In this document: positions 10,383 through 20,669 of the stretch, piece after piece
How the letters are laid out: each line of letters begins with the position of its first letter
Numbering within the stretch: the stretch's first letter is position 1
Source: Lunularia cruciata
Lineage: Eukaryota; Streptophyta; Marchantiopsida; Lunulariales; Lunulariaceae
Direction of reading: 5' to 3'
Assembly (NCBI GenBank): GCA_948567375.1
Contig: OX419760.1
Span: 30,690,001 to 30,754,000 of the forward strand
Length of the DNA stretch: 64,000 bases
The notes under the pieces: generated by a model
Seen by the model: only the letters and a program-made list of their open reading frames with translations
What the model was told of the DNA's origin: nothing
Database searches by the model: none
Program-made: the position numbers and the translations under genes

Positions 10383-10883
10383 TATAAAAGACCAAATTTG
10401 AGGAGAGAAATAAGAGAATAGAAGACCAAAGTGGAACATTACATTGAGCCACTTGAATGAGAGAAACTCTAAATTCATAGCATGAGCTTGGGCTTTGGTA
10501 TTTATAAGGAACATACAAGTCTCTTGAGAAGCTTCTCAAGGAGCTTCCTAAAACCACCTTCTTGGAGTGCAAGCCAAGTTAATCACAAAGCTTTTCAAGA
10601 AGCTTCCTTCCACAAGCTCCTACTTAGCATGCAAGCTAAACTAGTTGGAAGCTTCTCAAGAAGCTTTCTTCTAGAAGCTATCCACTTGGGGTGCAAGCTA
10701 AGCTAGGCGGGAAGCTTCCCAAGAAGCTTCTTCCTAGAAGTCATCACTTGGCATGCATGTTACACAATACTTGGAATGTACCAAGTAGCTTTCTGAATAC
10801 TTCCAAAATATTATAGGTTTAATTTGGTCTATTTGCTACTTTGTTAGTGTTGACTAATTTGTCAAGAACTCCATAATGTTACA
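10383..10883 (-). repeat. 5' LTR of B1
   Basis: 501 bp, on the minus strand TGTAACATTATGG to GGTCTTTTATA. The terminal TG/CA has one mutated base (TATAAAAG for TGTAAAAG). It contains a TATAAATACC box near 10505-10515 and GAAGCTTC repeats. It pairs with 498-997. Confidence 0.88.
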
Positions 10884-11125
10884 TGAAGGATCATGTGCAC
10901 AATTGTATGCCATGCCACCTCTCAAACATTGATGGCACTATGGACCTAAGCTTGGCACTTGTACGTGCATGCTTGTGGTGTATATCATGTGGATATTTTG
11001 GTAGAGTTATTAATATGTTGGTGTGTGATAGTTGTTTGAGAGGATAACATATGGCATGTTTGACTCATGATGTCCGCTCATGATGGTTCCTCAAAGATAG
11101 TATATTATGTCCTAAATGTACTTGA
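10884..11125 (+). pseudogene. Gypsy integrase C-terminus with PHD-type zinc finger (part 2 of 2)
   Basis: Directly after B1 the frame at 10886 reads KDHVHNCMPCHLSNIDGTMD, the continuation of the integrase cut at 497. From 10979 comes a cysteine-histidine array C-x2-C-x11-C-x2-C-x4-H-x2-C-x16-C-x2-C (CISC, CDSC, HMAC, CPKC). This is the C4-H-C3 order and spacing of a PHD finger. Two in-frame stops (TAA after LRG, TGA after DVRS) lie inside it and a TGA ends the frame at 11123. PHD fingers read histone tails; here one would plausibly guide integration, like a chromodomain. The zinc pattern is seen directly, while the targeting role is inferred. Confidence 0.72.
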
Positions 11126-12739
11126 CTTATAGCTAGTACACTTTTTATATGATATAGATTGTAGACAGATGATTAATAATGGGGCTTGATAGCACCTGGC
11201 CTCTTGATCTTTGCCCACCATAGGGCATATCACATATTTGGGATAAATGACTATTAGGAGTTAGAGGGACCTAACCACTAGCTAGGGAGGCAATTGTGGA
11301 AATTTAGGGTTTATGTATGACTTATGTATGAGTTGCGCTTCTATAATATATGATATTGATAGAAATGTATGTTGTATGACCATGTCTATACGCACAACAA
11401 CTATCACAACATTTGTAGCACCAAAGCTAGTTTGCTTGGACGTTGGAATTGTAGTGTTGGCAATCATAGTTATTTTGGTAGTTGCTCATGGACTACTTGA
11501 TGGTGGCCACATTTCATGTTAGGGCTATTGATCACATGGTTGGACCCATTTTCACTTCCACCATTTGCATTGTTAAATATGCCATCAGTGGCACCGTTAA
11601 GGCCAGAGATTTAGGTCAAGCAGAGGGGTATAGTTTTGAAGTTTAGATCCAAAGAGCTCACTTCTCTAATGTTGAGGATTCAAGTTCTTAGCTATTGGCC
11701 AGTGAGTATCACCTAAAGTCTCTTAGCTAGAGTGGGTATGGCTTGACTATAATCAATGCATGATTGTTGGCAGATTATTAAATGGAGGATTGAGTTTAAA
11801 TCTGATGTGAGTGTGATTCAAGTGGAAGAGTGGACTAATTATTGTGGCACTTTAGAGTTCATGTATAGTTTATGTGTGAGTTGTGCTTCTACAAAGTATG
11901 ATGTTGGCAACAATAGGAGGTTTCAAAAATAGTTATTTGAAGTTTCATAACTTTTCATATAGATAGCTACGAAGCATTGACTAAATGGGTACGGTGTGTG
12001 ACCAGGAGGTAGAAAAGGTATTTTTACGGAGTTCGGACCAAGTTCCTTGTTATTAGCACACTCCATATGAGGTGGTTTGTAGAAAATAAGGGATAAGGAA
12101 TTTTCCGTTATCACTCTGTAGTGCATTGATTGCATATTAGGCTTAATAAAGTTTATTGTTTAGGGTTAGAGTGAAAGTGACGGCCACCAAAGGGATCATC
12201 CATGATGTTTGAGAACACCCATGGTAATCAAATGACAAGCATGAATGCGATTTTTTACCACCAAGGAAGATTGGAGGGAGCATGAGGAGAAATATTTGAG
12301 GACGTGCAAAAATTGACCGCTCCATGAAGATTTGAGAGACCCATAGCCATAGTTTGAAGGGGGAGTGAATTCATTTAGAGTGGGAAGATTTGAGTGTAGG
12401 CAGTGGGAAGGTTAGAAGGAGGAGTGATTTTTTTTGAAGTGTTACTCTCCAGAATACTCGATTTCATTATTTAAAAAAGTTTAATTTATGATTGTTGTCT
12501 CTTGGTATGAGTATAAAATGTATGCCCTTCTTCTCCCTTGAGTGATGAAATGAAATTCATGAACTTGTTTTCTTGTTACGGAATGAAATTTATGAGATTG
12601 TTTTTTTTTGTGTGCATAGAGAATAGAGATGCCTCTTTGCTAAAATTTCACCGAGAAGAGAGATGCTCCTTTGCAAAGAAGAGAGATACCCCTTTGCCAA
12701 TAAGGAGTTATCTGTGGTGATTAAAATTTGAGTCAAGTC
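11126..12739. other. Non-coding remainder, probable 3' end of the outermost element
   Basis: No credible coding sequence. Two related segments of about 69 bp, 11294-11362 and 11842-11910 (TTGTGG..TTTAG..TTTATGT..GAGTTG..GCTTCTA), recur 548 bp apart. The first follows a purine-rich run (GCTAGGGAGG), so it may mark an LTR start. A pair of full LTRs cannot be delimited. The segment 12140-12430 is also featureless. Confidence 0.45.
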
Positions 12740-14062
12740 ATGCCAAGGAGGAGCACTCATTTAGAGCTAACAAGAAATATTAGAAAATGTATTCAAAGGA
12801 TGATTTGGTTAGATTTGGAGATATCATTACAAGGATTAAAAGATGAAGACAAAGAATTAGGAGGAGATTTAGATATGCTAGAATGTTTTATTAGTGGGTG
12901 GGAGTATGCACATACTCATTGATACTTGGAACCCTGTGTTACTTACCCTTGTAGTAGAGAGTTTGTGAAGGAGAATTTTAGAAATCTCAATACTAAGGCC
13001 TTTTGCCAGCTTACTAGAATGGATGGGGATTCTTTTTCAACATTAGTGGATTTGATTAAGATACAAAATTTTTTATAAAAGCTACCAAAGAGAGCAAATA
13101 CCTGTGTGGATCCAAGTTGCCCTAGCCTTGGATAGATTTGGGCATCACAACAATGGAGCTTGTGTTGCACGGGGTTTAAATATTTGGGGCATTAGTGCTA
13201 GCTAAACAATTGCTTTTACTAATAGAGTTATGACAGCCATATTAGATGTGATGAGGAGTCAAGTTGCTTGGCCCGAGCTCAAGGAGAGGAGGATATCCAT
13301 TGTTTTTGCACAAAAAGATTTTCCTGATTGTGTTAGTTTGATAGATGGAACATTGTTTCCTCTTGCAGCTGGACCAATGGTGGATGGGGAAATATATTTC
13401 AGCCGCAAGGGTTCATATTCTATAAACAGCCAAGTTATTTGTGATGATAAAAGGAGAATTAGACATTTTTCGGAAGGTATGTTTTATGTTATGTGTTGTT
13501 TTCTTAGGTATTTTTGCAATGCATTGGTGATTCTTTTTGTATAGTTTACTAAAAGTATGGCCTGATTTTTTTATTTGCAGGAATGCTAGGGTCATGTCAT
13601 GACATGACTTGTTTGAAAAAATTGTCACTATGGAATGGTTTGAACCTAAGAGGGAGTTGTCGCACTTTTGAGGCAAAGGAGTACCTTTTAGGTGATTTGG
13701 GTTATGTACCCATGCATCACCTAGTCCCCGCTTTCAAGCAAGCTTGATCAGAGGACAAGCAGGAGTTTAATAAATATTTAGCAAAGGCAAGAGTGATAAT
13801 AAATGAGCATTGTATAGGAGTATTGAAAGCTAGATGGCATTCTCTTTGTGAGCTAAGAGTGCAACTGAAAGACAATAGTAGAAATGCTTATTTGTTAAAA
13901 TAGGTATCAATGTGTATTATTTTACATAATTTTTTAATCAATAGGTCTGATCTTTGGTCAGAGGATGATGGCGGATTTATAGAGGAACCTCAAATAGATT
14001 CAGAAATGTATTTTCATGGTATAGAACTTGGTAGAGAAGAAAGTAGATCAAAATTGCATTGA
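12740..14062 (+). pseudogene. PIF/Harbinger transposase pseudogene (HARBI1-like)
   Basis: Exon 1 runs 12740-13476 and exon 2 runs 13581-14062. A GT..AG intron lies at 13477-13580 (GTATGT..TTTGCAG) and splices HFSE to GMLG in frame. Motifs: CQLTRMDGDSFSTLV, VWIQVALALDRFGHHNNG, then FPDCVSLIDGTLFPLA (first Asp, 13344), IYFSRKGSYSINSQVICD, LGDLGYVPMHHLVP (second Asp, 13694), INEHCIGVLKARWHSL (Glu, 13805) and CIILHNFL. This is the DDE_Tnp_4 family order. Exon 1 has a TGA, two TAA stops and one frameshift; exon 2 has a TGA and a TAG. The enzyme would cut and paste at TNA-type targets. It is dead here, although all three catalytic codons survive. Terminal inverted repeats were not found. Confidence 0.85.
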
Positions 14063-14510
14063 TTATAACTATGATTATATACTCAATTGACTGAGGATCC
14101 ATATAATAAAATATATATTTTTCAGTTATTCATCTCATATCTCATAGTCTGGTAACTTAGACCATGAGTCTCTTTCTTAGACCATGAATGTATCTTGATG
14201 TAATATTGGGATAAGAATTCGAAGGATGCAAAAAGAATTCTATGGAGCTTAATCTATACATTTGTAAGGCCTGAGCTTACACTTACATGGTGTAGTGTTT
14301 AGCAAGTTTACACTTCAAAGTCACTTGTTGGATGTTGTTGGAAAAAAGTGTGCCGATGTTGTAGACACCATGAGATGGCAATTGTACATGCTTGTACACG
14401 CTGGGGGCCGCTCACAAACTTACAAAATAGGCTTACGGCCATCAAGTGGCACCTGATGGCACCACTCGATAGCGCTTGTAGATGTTGGTGGATGTTGGGG
14501 ACCGCACTCC
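14063..14510. other. Spacer without recognised feature
   Basis: AT-rich to 14340, then a G-rich stretch (GCTGGGGGCCGCTC) leading into the minisatellite. No gene seen. Confidence 0.4.
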
Positions 14511-14905
14511 AAGATCAACAAATAATAGATGCACTTGTTGGCGCTGGTAGGCACCGGTGGTAGGTGCTAATAGGCGCTATGTGAAATATGCAATGCTTTC
14601 CTACGCTGGTTGGCGACATGGAGTGCCGCATGGAGTGCCTCATGGAGTGGAGTGTGGAGTGCCGCAAGATCAACAAATAATAAATGCACTTGTTGGCGCT
14701 GGTAGGCACCGATGGTAGGTGCTGGTAGGCGCTACATGAAATATGCAACGCTTGCCTGCGCCGGTTGGCAACATGGAGTGCCGCAAGATCAAAACATAAT
14801 AAATGCACTCCTTGGTGCTTGTAGGCACCGGTGGTAGGTGCTGGTAGGCGCTATGTGAAATATGCAACCCTTGCTTGCGTTGGTTAGCAACATGGAGTGT
14901 CGCAT
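14511..14905. repeat. Minisatellite, three copies of a unit of about 120 bp
   Basis: Copies at about 14511-14663 (lengthened by a GGAGTGCC stutter), 14664-14781 and 14782-14905. Each starts CAAGATCAA, continues through ATGCACTTGTTGGCGCTGG and the GGTAGGCACCGGTGGTAGG block, and ends ACATGGAGTGCCGCA. CG-containing sub-motifs (GGCGCT) recur. The array precedes a TATA box and could be a promoter-proximal repeat of an unclassified element. Confidence 0.85.
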
Positions 14906-15011
14906 GTTGCCGCTTGGGATTTGAGTTCTTTCGGTTGAAATATGGATTTTTTCCTTGAATGTGTACATTTTGGATGTTAGGTATTCAACTTTTTTTCTAG
15001 ATGCCTAGGGT

Positions 15012-15019
15012 TATATAAA
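15012..15019 (+). promoter_or_regulatory. Candidate TATA box
   Basis: TATATAAA preceded by CTAGGGT and followed 410 bases later by an ATG in good context (15433). Between them are purine-rich repeats (GAGAGATTGAGA type) and three imperfect copies of a CATTTTGCGAGTGT unit (15070-15180). Confidence 0.4.
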
Positions 15020-15432
15020 CCTTTGTCTTTTCAATTCATGTCATTCTTGTGGATGTGTGGGGTGTTAGAAAGCCTCATTTTGCGAGTGTGGGAGGTGTTG
15101 GAAAGAAAAAGTGTCATTTTGCGAGTGTATGAGTGTGTGAGTTGTTTGAAGGAGAGAGTCATTTCATGAGTGGGGTGTTGGAAGGAAGCATACTCACTCA
15201 AAGGAGGCAAACTCGCTGAAGCTGAAGGAGGCAAACTGTTAGGAGACCAACTTGCTGTGGGGCCCAAGAGAGTTGGAATTTTGAGAGGAATTTTGAGAGG
15301 AAGAGCTCCATTCAGATTTCTAATTGAAGGAGTGCTTTGGAGACTCGAGAGAAACGCAAGAGAACATTTGAGAGATTGAGAAGAGAGATTAGGAGAGCAT
15401 TCAAGAGATTGAGAGCAGACTCAATTTGAACA

Positions 15433-15612
15433 ATGGCAGAAATCTGGGGATATGAAAAGATAGTTGATGGGCCCGACTTGAGAAATACTCAGGAAGGAGA
15501 TTGGCTCATAGCATTTCATAGCATTCAGCAAATTTCATCAAGTGGTGCTGGCTGGACAAGAATCAGATTCAAAATGCTGTCTATGGAATTTGGGAGATCA
15601 ATCTTGATGTAA
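15433..15612 (+). CDS. Unrecognised 59-residue ORF
   Basis: ATG in context AACAATGGC. It encodes MAEIWGYEKIVDGPDLRNTQ and onward and ends at TAA (15610-15612). No motif recognised. It follows a candidate TATA box and a purine-rich leader and may be the start of the decayed protein that continues toward 16.4 kb. It could equally be chance. Confidence 0.25.
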   Translation: MAEIWGYEKIVDGPDLRNTQEGDWLIAFHSIQQISSSGAGWTRIRFKMLSMEFGRSILM

Positions 15613-15811
15613 TGGGGCTCAAAATTACTCTTTGACTTCACTATCCATCGCCAGAGGTATTCTTCAAACCTTCTTCATTGTTTGCTCTTCATTTCTCTCT
15701 ACTTTCAAATGTTCCAGCACCTCAGGATTATGATTTATGCATGTTTGAGTCTTTCAAATTATCAGCACCTCCCAGCGTCTACCCGTGCCCCCCAGCGCCA
15801 TCTTGTGCTGT

Positions 15812-15829
15812 CCCTAAACCCTAAACCCT
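15812..15829 (+). promoter_or_regulatory. Telo-box, two and a half telomere-type units
   Basis: CCCTAAACCCTAAACCCT is the plant telomere repeat (TTTAGGG) on the other strand. Short tracts like this occur in plant promoters and introns; too short to be a telomere relic by itself. Confidence 0.55.
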
Positions 15830-16430
15830 CCGTGCATAAGCGCCTTCTAGCAACTCCACGCATCACCCAGCGTCTACATGCATCTCTGCACACCTCTCTT
15901 CCTGTCCTGCAGTGGCTTCCAACGCTACTGTGCCTACAAGCAGCATCTGTGAGTGCCTACACGTGGCGTTGGTTGTCCTCCTAGCGCCACGCATGGGGCA
16001 TCGGGCTGGGGTTGCAGCCACTTGGGGGCGCTGGGCGGCTACGACCAGTGGCAACCAACAGCGCTTATGAGGTATCTATTGTCCGAGGGCGTCTTTGAGC
16101 TACTACGAGCGGCACCCTTGAGCTTGAGTCCTTAGGACAAAAGTTTGAGCTGATTTTTTTGGTGGGTTTTGCAGGTCCTTCCATGTATAGATTTTGTGAG
16201 TTCATGGGACAAGGTCTCTTGCACAGGTTTGGTAAGAGGGAGGCAGTTTCAATTGACTGCAGATATAGTTAGAGATGCACTTGCCATGTAAAGGGAGAGA
16301 ACACCAAGACGGAGGAAAATTCCTTACACAGTTGTTTCAGACTAGTTTCCACAAAGGGATAGGGTTGCAAAAAGATATCTTGCAAGGCAATGTGTATATC
16401 TTGCATTTTGAGCTTTCTTCTAGTTGATGG

Positions 16431-18663
16431 GTGCACTTGTTGCACCCACTATTAGGCCCAAGATTGTACAATTTGGTACTCAACACCAAGACCAAGTTGA
16501 GGAGATTTGGTGTGGAGGATTATGATTGGGGAGAGTTAGCTTTTAGAGCTATCATTGCAGAGGTGGGGAGTTTGCAAAGCCAATTGAGGAGTCCTAAGGG
16601 GCATAGGTTTAGGGTCACCTTCCGTGGGCAGATACTTGCTCATCTCTTTGTGGAGAGAGGTTTCATTCCAGAGGAGGACGTGATGTACCTGAGTGATGGA
16701 GAGGAGGAGATTATACACAAGGGAGAGCATGATGATGATCATGAGGATGCAGATAGCTCAAATGAGGACAAGACTACAGATGATGGGGAGGATGAGGATG
16801 AGGATGGTGAGTGATTGATTGATTAGGTTTGAGTTTTTTCATATATATATATATGTTGGAAAACATATAAAGTTCTTTTGTATATACCATTACCGGATTT
16901 AATAAATGAGTTCATTTTAAAAACTTGAATTAATGAACTTGTGAACTTGTATATTTTTAAATTCAAATATGAATTTGTGCTTGATGGATAACTAAATGTA
17001 CCACTTGTGAACAGGTGTTCAACAGATTTGTGTTAAGACACAACCCTTACCCTTTGTTGAGATAGCTCCTTTTCACTCTTCTTCCCCTTCACCACTTTCT
17101 CTGTCTGGGGAGGGAGTTGGTGACCCCATGCATTTTAGAGTACCTTCACCTCCTTCTTATTCTATTGACATCACTCATATTTTAGATGATTGTGTTTGAG
17201 TGGCTGAGTGTAGAGAGAGAAATCTCCTTGAGCATGAGAGTAGACTAGAGAGTGTAGAGAGAGAGAAAAAATTAGTGCTTGAGTGTGAGAGTAGATTGGA
17301 GAGTGTAGAGAGAGAGACAGATTAGTGCTAGAGTGAGAGAGACTCCTTTGTGAGCAAGAGGATTTACTTGCTACAAAGGAGGAGAGGCATCTGACCTTGC
17401 TTACTTCTAAGATGGAGAGATTTTTGCTGATTGTTTTTGCAGAAGATTAGCAGTCTTGGACATGGACATACTAGGTGCCGCTGCCATGGCAGAGGGTTAC
17501 AGGCTCCAATTACAGAATCAGGCATAAGAGTTAGTATATGCTATAGAGAGGTGCGAGAGTGCACATGTTCAAGTAGAGGAGAGCAAGAGTAGTCTAGCTC
17601 AGATGAGAGCTCATGTAGAGGAGAGTGAGAGTAGTTTAGCTCATTTGAGGGCTTGTGTGGCTTATCTTGGACCCAGACTACGTACTATTGCTTGCCAGAC
17701 CCATACTTGTCATGAGATGCAGACCTAGACTGATGCCACCCATGTGTTACCTCATAGTGTGGAGACTCAAGGCACTCAGACTGAGTTTAGAGAGAGGATT
17801 TGTCTATCAAGAGAGCATATTCCATGTATCCTCTTCCTCGGCTTCCTACGGCAGAAGATTATTATTGTGGATATTACTTGTATGGCATCATTATGGATTC
17901 ATGGTGCTATTGGTTTCTGTGCATGGGAGAGCAGGACGACTAGGCATGGTTGGTGCCCTTACACACAGTCCAGGCCTGTAGGGTGGGTAGCCCGTCATGG
18001 TGTTAGCCATTTCATCCAATTCTATTTGCTATGCTTTGAGGTTATCTTGTGGATAGATCTCACTCCGGATGGAGTGGAGTGGTTGCTACAAAGCATGTGG
18101 TAGTGGTCCAAACTCCCGGAGGGAGTTCACACCGGGTCTCACCTCATGGCTTGTTTGTGTTCTACAAATATCCATCAAGATTTTGAGTTCAAAGGACTTA
18201 AAGTTAGATCATATGAGCATCTTACTTCATTAGGTTTACCTCTTCGTGATCTTTTGATCATAGATAGTTATGCACTCTCTTATTATAGGAACCGTCTACA
18301 TGGTGCTATCCACCCTACCCACTTCTGTCCTTATAGGGTACATAGAGCATCATACACTTGGTCATTTGACCCTTTGATGAGTGCTTTGGATAGATTTGTC
18401 CATGACAATAGGCTTGCTATTAATTAGGCAGAAGAAGATTGGACACTAGGTAGATTGAGTTCTTATAGTTGTGGCCCATATCCTCTTCTTGCTAGCGGTA
18501 TCAGGCATTGAGACTTGGATGAGAGCGAGTGGCACCTATGGTGGTCATTGAGTCCATTTAGGATTCAACATCATGTATACCGTCATAGACTTGAGGACGC
18601 AATAGTAGCACTTAGACACCATGGTGCATCTCCCTCTTCTTCTTCACCTCCTCAACCTCCATA
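16431..18663 (+). pseudogene. Unrecognised decayed coding region with coiled coil
   Basis: An open stretch 16431-16814 encodes a basic then strongly acidic protein (FGVEDYDWGELAFRAII, then a Glu/Asp-rich tail). After a non-coding gap (ATATATAT at 16842) the region resumes with heptad-like repeats, ESRLESVERE at 17230-17265 and again at 17281-17316, and VEESKSSLAQMRAHVEESES near 17570-17635. It ends with a globular-looking segment LGLPLRDLLIIDSYALSYY near 18220-18300. Stops interrupt all frames. No domain family recognised. Position among transposons and the repeat content suggest an element-encoded structural protein, but this is inference. Confidence 0.4.
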
Positions 18664-19560
18664 GTCATAGGTTTGGGTTCTATTGGCTCCCCATTTATAT
18701 ACATATTTTGTTCATTTATCCCCATGTATACATTTATATTTTACTTTACACTTGTGAACTCTCATATTTTTGTCTAACTCTCATATTCTCATGTGCTATA
18801 TACTCAATTGTGCCTTGTGTATCAAACATGTCATCACCTTGCAACTATGTGCGCCATCACATCAAGAGTCACCACCCTTAACCCATCACCGGCATCCCTC
18901 AGTGCCAACACGCGTCCACAAGCACCCACGAGCCATGACATGCACCAAGGAGTACATACAAGTGCCGACGAGCACCGATGAGTGTCTACCACATTTATGA
19001 CCGCCTGAGAGCGCTATCGAGCATCTATGAGCGCATGCTAGCGCTGACAAGCGCTAGCTGGCCTTTATTCAAGGAAGTGTGGCATTAAGCGGTGACTAGT
19101 GGCTGTAGGAAAGACTTTTTGGGCAGCTATGAGCACCAACTTATGGCATCTTGGGCTTACTCGGTGACTAGCGGCTGCAAGAAAGACTTTATGGGTGGCT
19201 ATGAGTGCCAACTCATGGCATCTTGGGCTTACTATGTGTGGCTAAGGAAAAACATGAGAGGAACTGAGTGGCAATGAGCAGTATCAGGCAGATACTAGCA
19301 TCATTTATCAAGTTTCCATAACTCATCTTTATTATAATCATAATAAAGGTTACATGGTGGTATACTATTTGCTATCAATAGAGTATGATGGACGTTGAAC
19401 CTAAGTGAGCACTTTGAAATAATTACTTATTTCCTTGGGAGTTTTCCCTACTTGTATGAGACTCATTTTGATTTCATGAGTGCCCTTTGATTCCAACTCT
19501 TCTCCTTAAATTTATATTTGTCTGCCCTAGCTTTCCTTTTATCTGTGCTCAATTTTTTCT
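18664..19560. other. Non-coding, with GCGCT-rich degenerate repeats
   Basis: 18880-19070 holds many GAGC, GCGCT and GTGCC words like those of the 14.5 kb minisatellite. A 60-bp unit beginning GGTGACTAG(C/T)GGCTG(T/C)A occurs twice at about 19091 and 19160. A short hairpin CTTTATTAT-AATC-ATAATAAAG lies at 19327-19348. No gene. Confidence 0.45.
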
Positions 19561-20669
19561 CAATTTCAATTTTCATCTTCTTTGTCTCTAATCTAACACG
19601 CTCTGCTTCCATTCTTATCATTGGTGTCTCTCTTCCTCATGTTGGTAGCTTCTAGTTCAGCTAGTCATAACCTCTCTCTGGATTCTATAGTATTTGCCTT
19701 CAACATGGTAATTTTTGCTAAATCATGAGACAATGGCATACTAGGTGACAACTTGGGTACCTTACTTGCAAATATTCCACCTTTCCTCCTCTTTGGGTCA
19801 CGTTCCCCTTCTTGGTTGGCAAAAGCACAATTGGATCCATCCCTTGTAGAAGTTAAAGGCGATGGTGTAATGAAAGACGAGTCCTCTATCGGTGGAACAA
19901 ATGGAGACTCATCCTTAGGTGATAGGATTCCACTGTCCATGCCACTTGGTAAACTTTCCACCCCTTGGGTGTTTGTGAGCAACTGGGAGCCCGAGTCAGG
20001 GAGCACCACCTCTGGAGGAGATGAGAATTGCAAGCACTCCTGTGCACCTTCATGGACCTCCTCCTCGCCAGCCTCACAAATCTCGCTCAAATTGGGATTA
20101 CAATCTCCTAAACTTACCATTGCCGGTGGACTTATGTTTTCTCTGGTTCCAAATATTGCTTCCATTCTTGCAAAAGCGTGCACATTCCATTCAATTTATC
20201 TTCTATAGTTCTCCACTCTTTGCCATGTTCCTTCTCGGTGAGACCCTCTCCTGTAGACTTGTTCTTAAGCTCCCAAGTTTCTTAGTACTGTTTCATGTAC
20301 CGCAACCATTTCTTGTAAAGTTTGTTACATGTCATAGAAGTAGGAAATCCTTGTCCCTCCCTAATCAAAAAGTTTGCCATGAAACTAAAACTATCAATTT
20401 TTGAATGGGCTTTTTGCAATTCCCACCATGAATCTATGCAAAATGCTAGAGGTCCTCCAAATAATCCAATATTTGGCTATAATGATGCATTGCCATGCAA
20501 AATTTTTCATCTTCCTTGGTTTTTCGGGCACAAAAGAAGCCATCCTCATCAAGTCTCCAAATTTCCCTAATGGTTGTTGAGGTTGTGAATCCAAATATGA
20601 CTCGATAGGTCCTAGATTAGCGTCAAAAAGTGAGTCTCCTACACTAAAACAAGGTACTTGATCTCCCAT
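19560..20669 (-). pseudogene. Decayed nuclear-type protein gene, possible Harbinger ORF1 (Myb/SANT-like)
   Basis: Minus strand from ATG at 20669 (MGDQVPCFSVGDSLFDANLG). A middle part in another frame (about 20190-20400) resembles the end of a SANT/trihelix fold, with a Thr-x-Cys-Asn-Lys-Leu-Tyr-Lys-Lys-Trp run followed by basic helix residues. It continues as an open stretch 20183-19665, acidic and Ser/Pro-rich, then with a KRRK basic patch and a predicted C-terminal helix (ITMLKANTIESRERL). PIF/Harbinger elements usually encode such a Myb/SANT-like partner, and a Harbinger transposase lies at 12.7-14.1 kb pointing toward it. The link is inference; it could be an unrelated host gene fragment. 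Confidence 0.35.

Larger units (their letters stand above)
498..10883 (-). mobile_element. Ty3/gypsy chromovirus copy B1 (interrupted by B2)
   Basis: This is an LTR element read right to left: 5' LTR 10383-10883, PBS 10368-10382, gag remnant near 9520-10350, RT to chromodomain from 3786 down to about 1030, and 3' LTR 498-997. It is split by the + strand relative B2. Flanking bases GGAAG (493-497) and TGAAG (10884-10888) fit a 5-bp target duplication with one mismatch. Compared with B3, about 1 kb between gag and RT (protease and linker) is missing near 9510-9520. Stops and frameshifts are frequent and the two LTRs are only about 85% identical by eye, so this is an old, dead copy. Confidence 0.9.

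Noticed and set aside
15812-15829. Interstitial telomere relic
   Set aside because: Only about two and a half units; telo-boxes of this size are common in plant promoters and introns.
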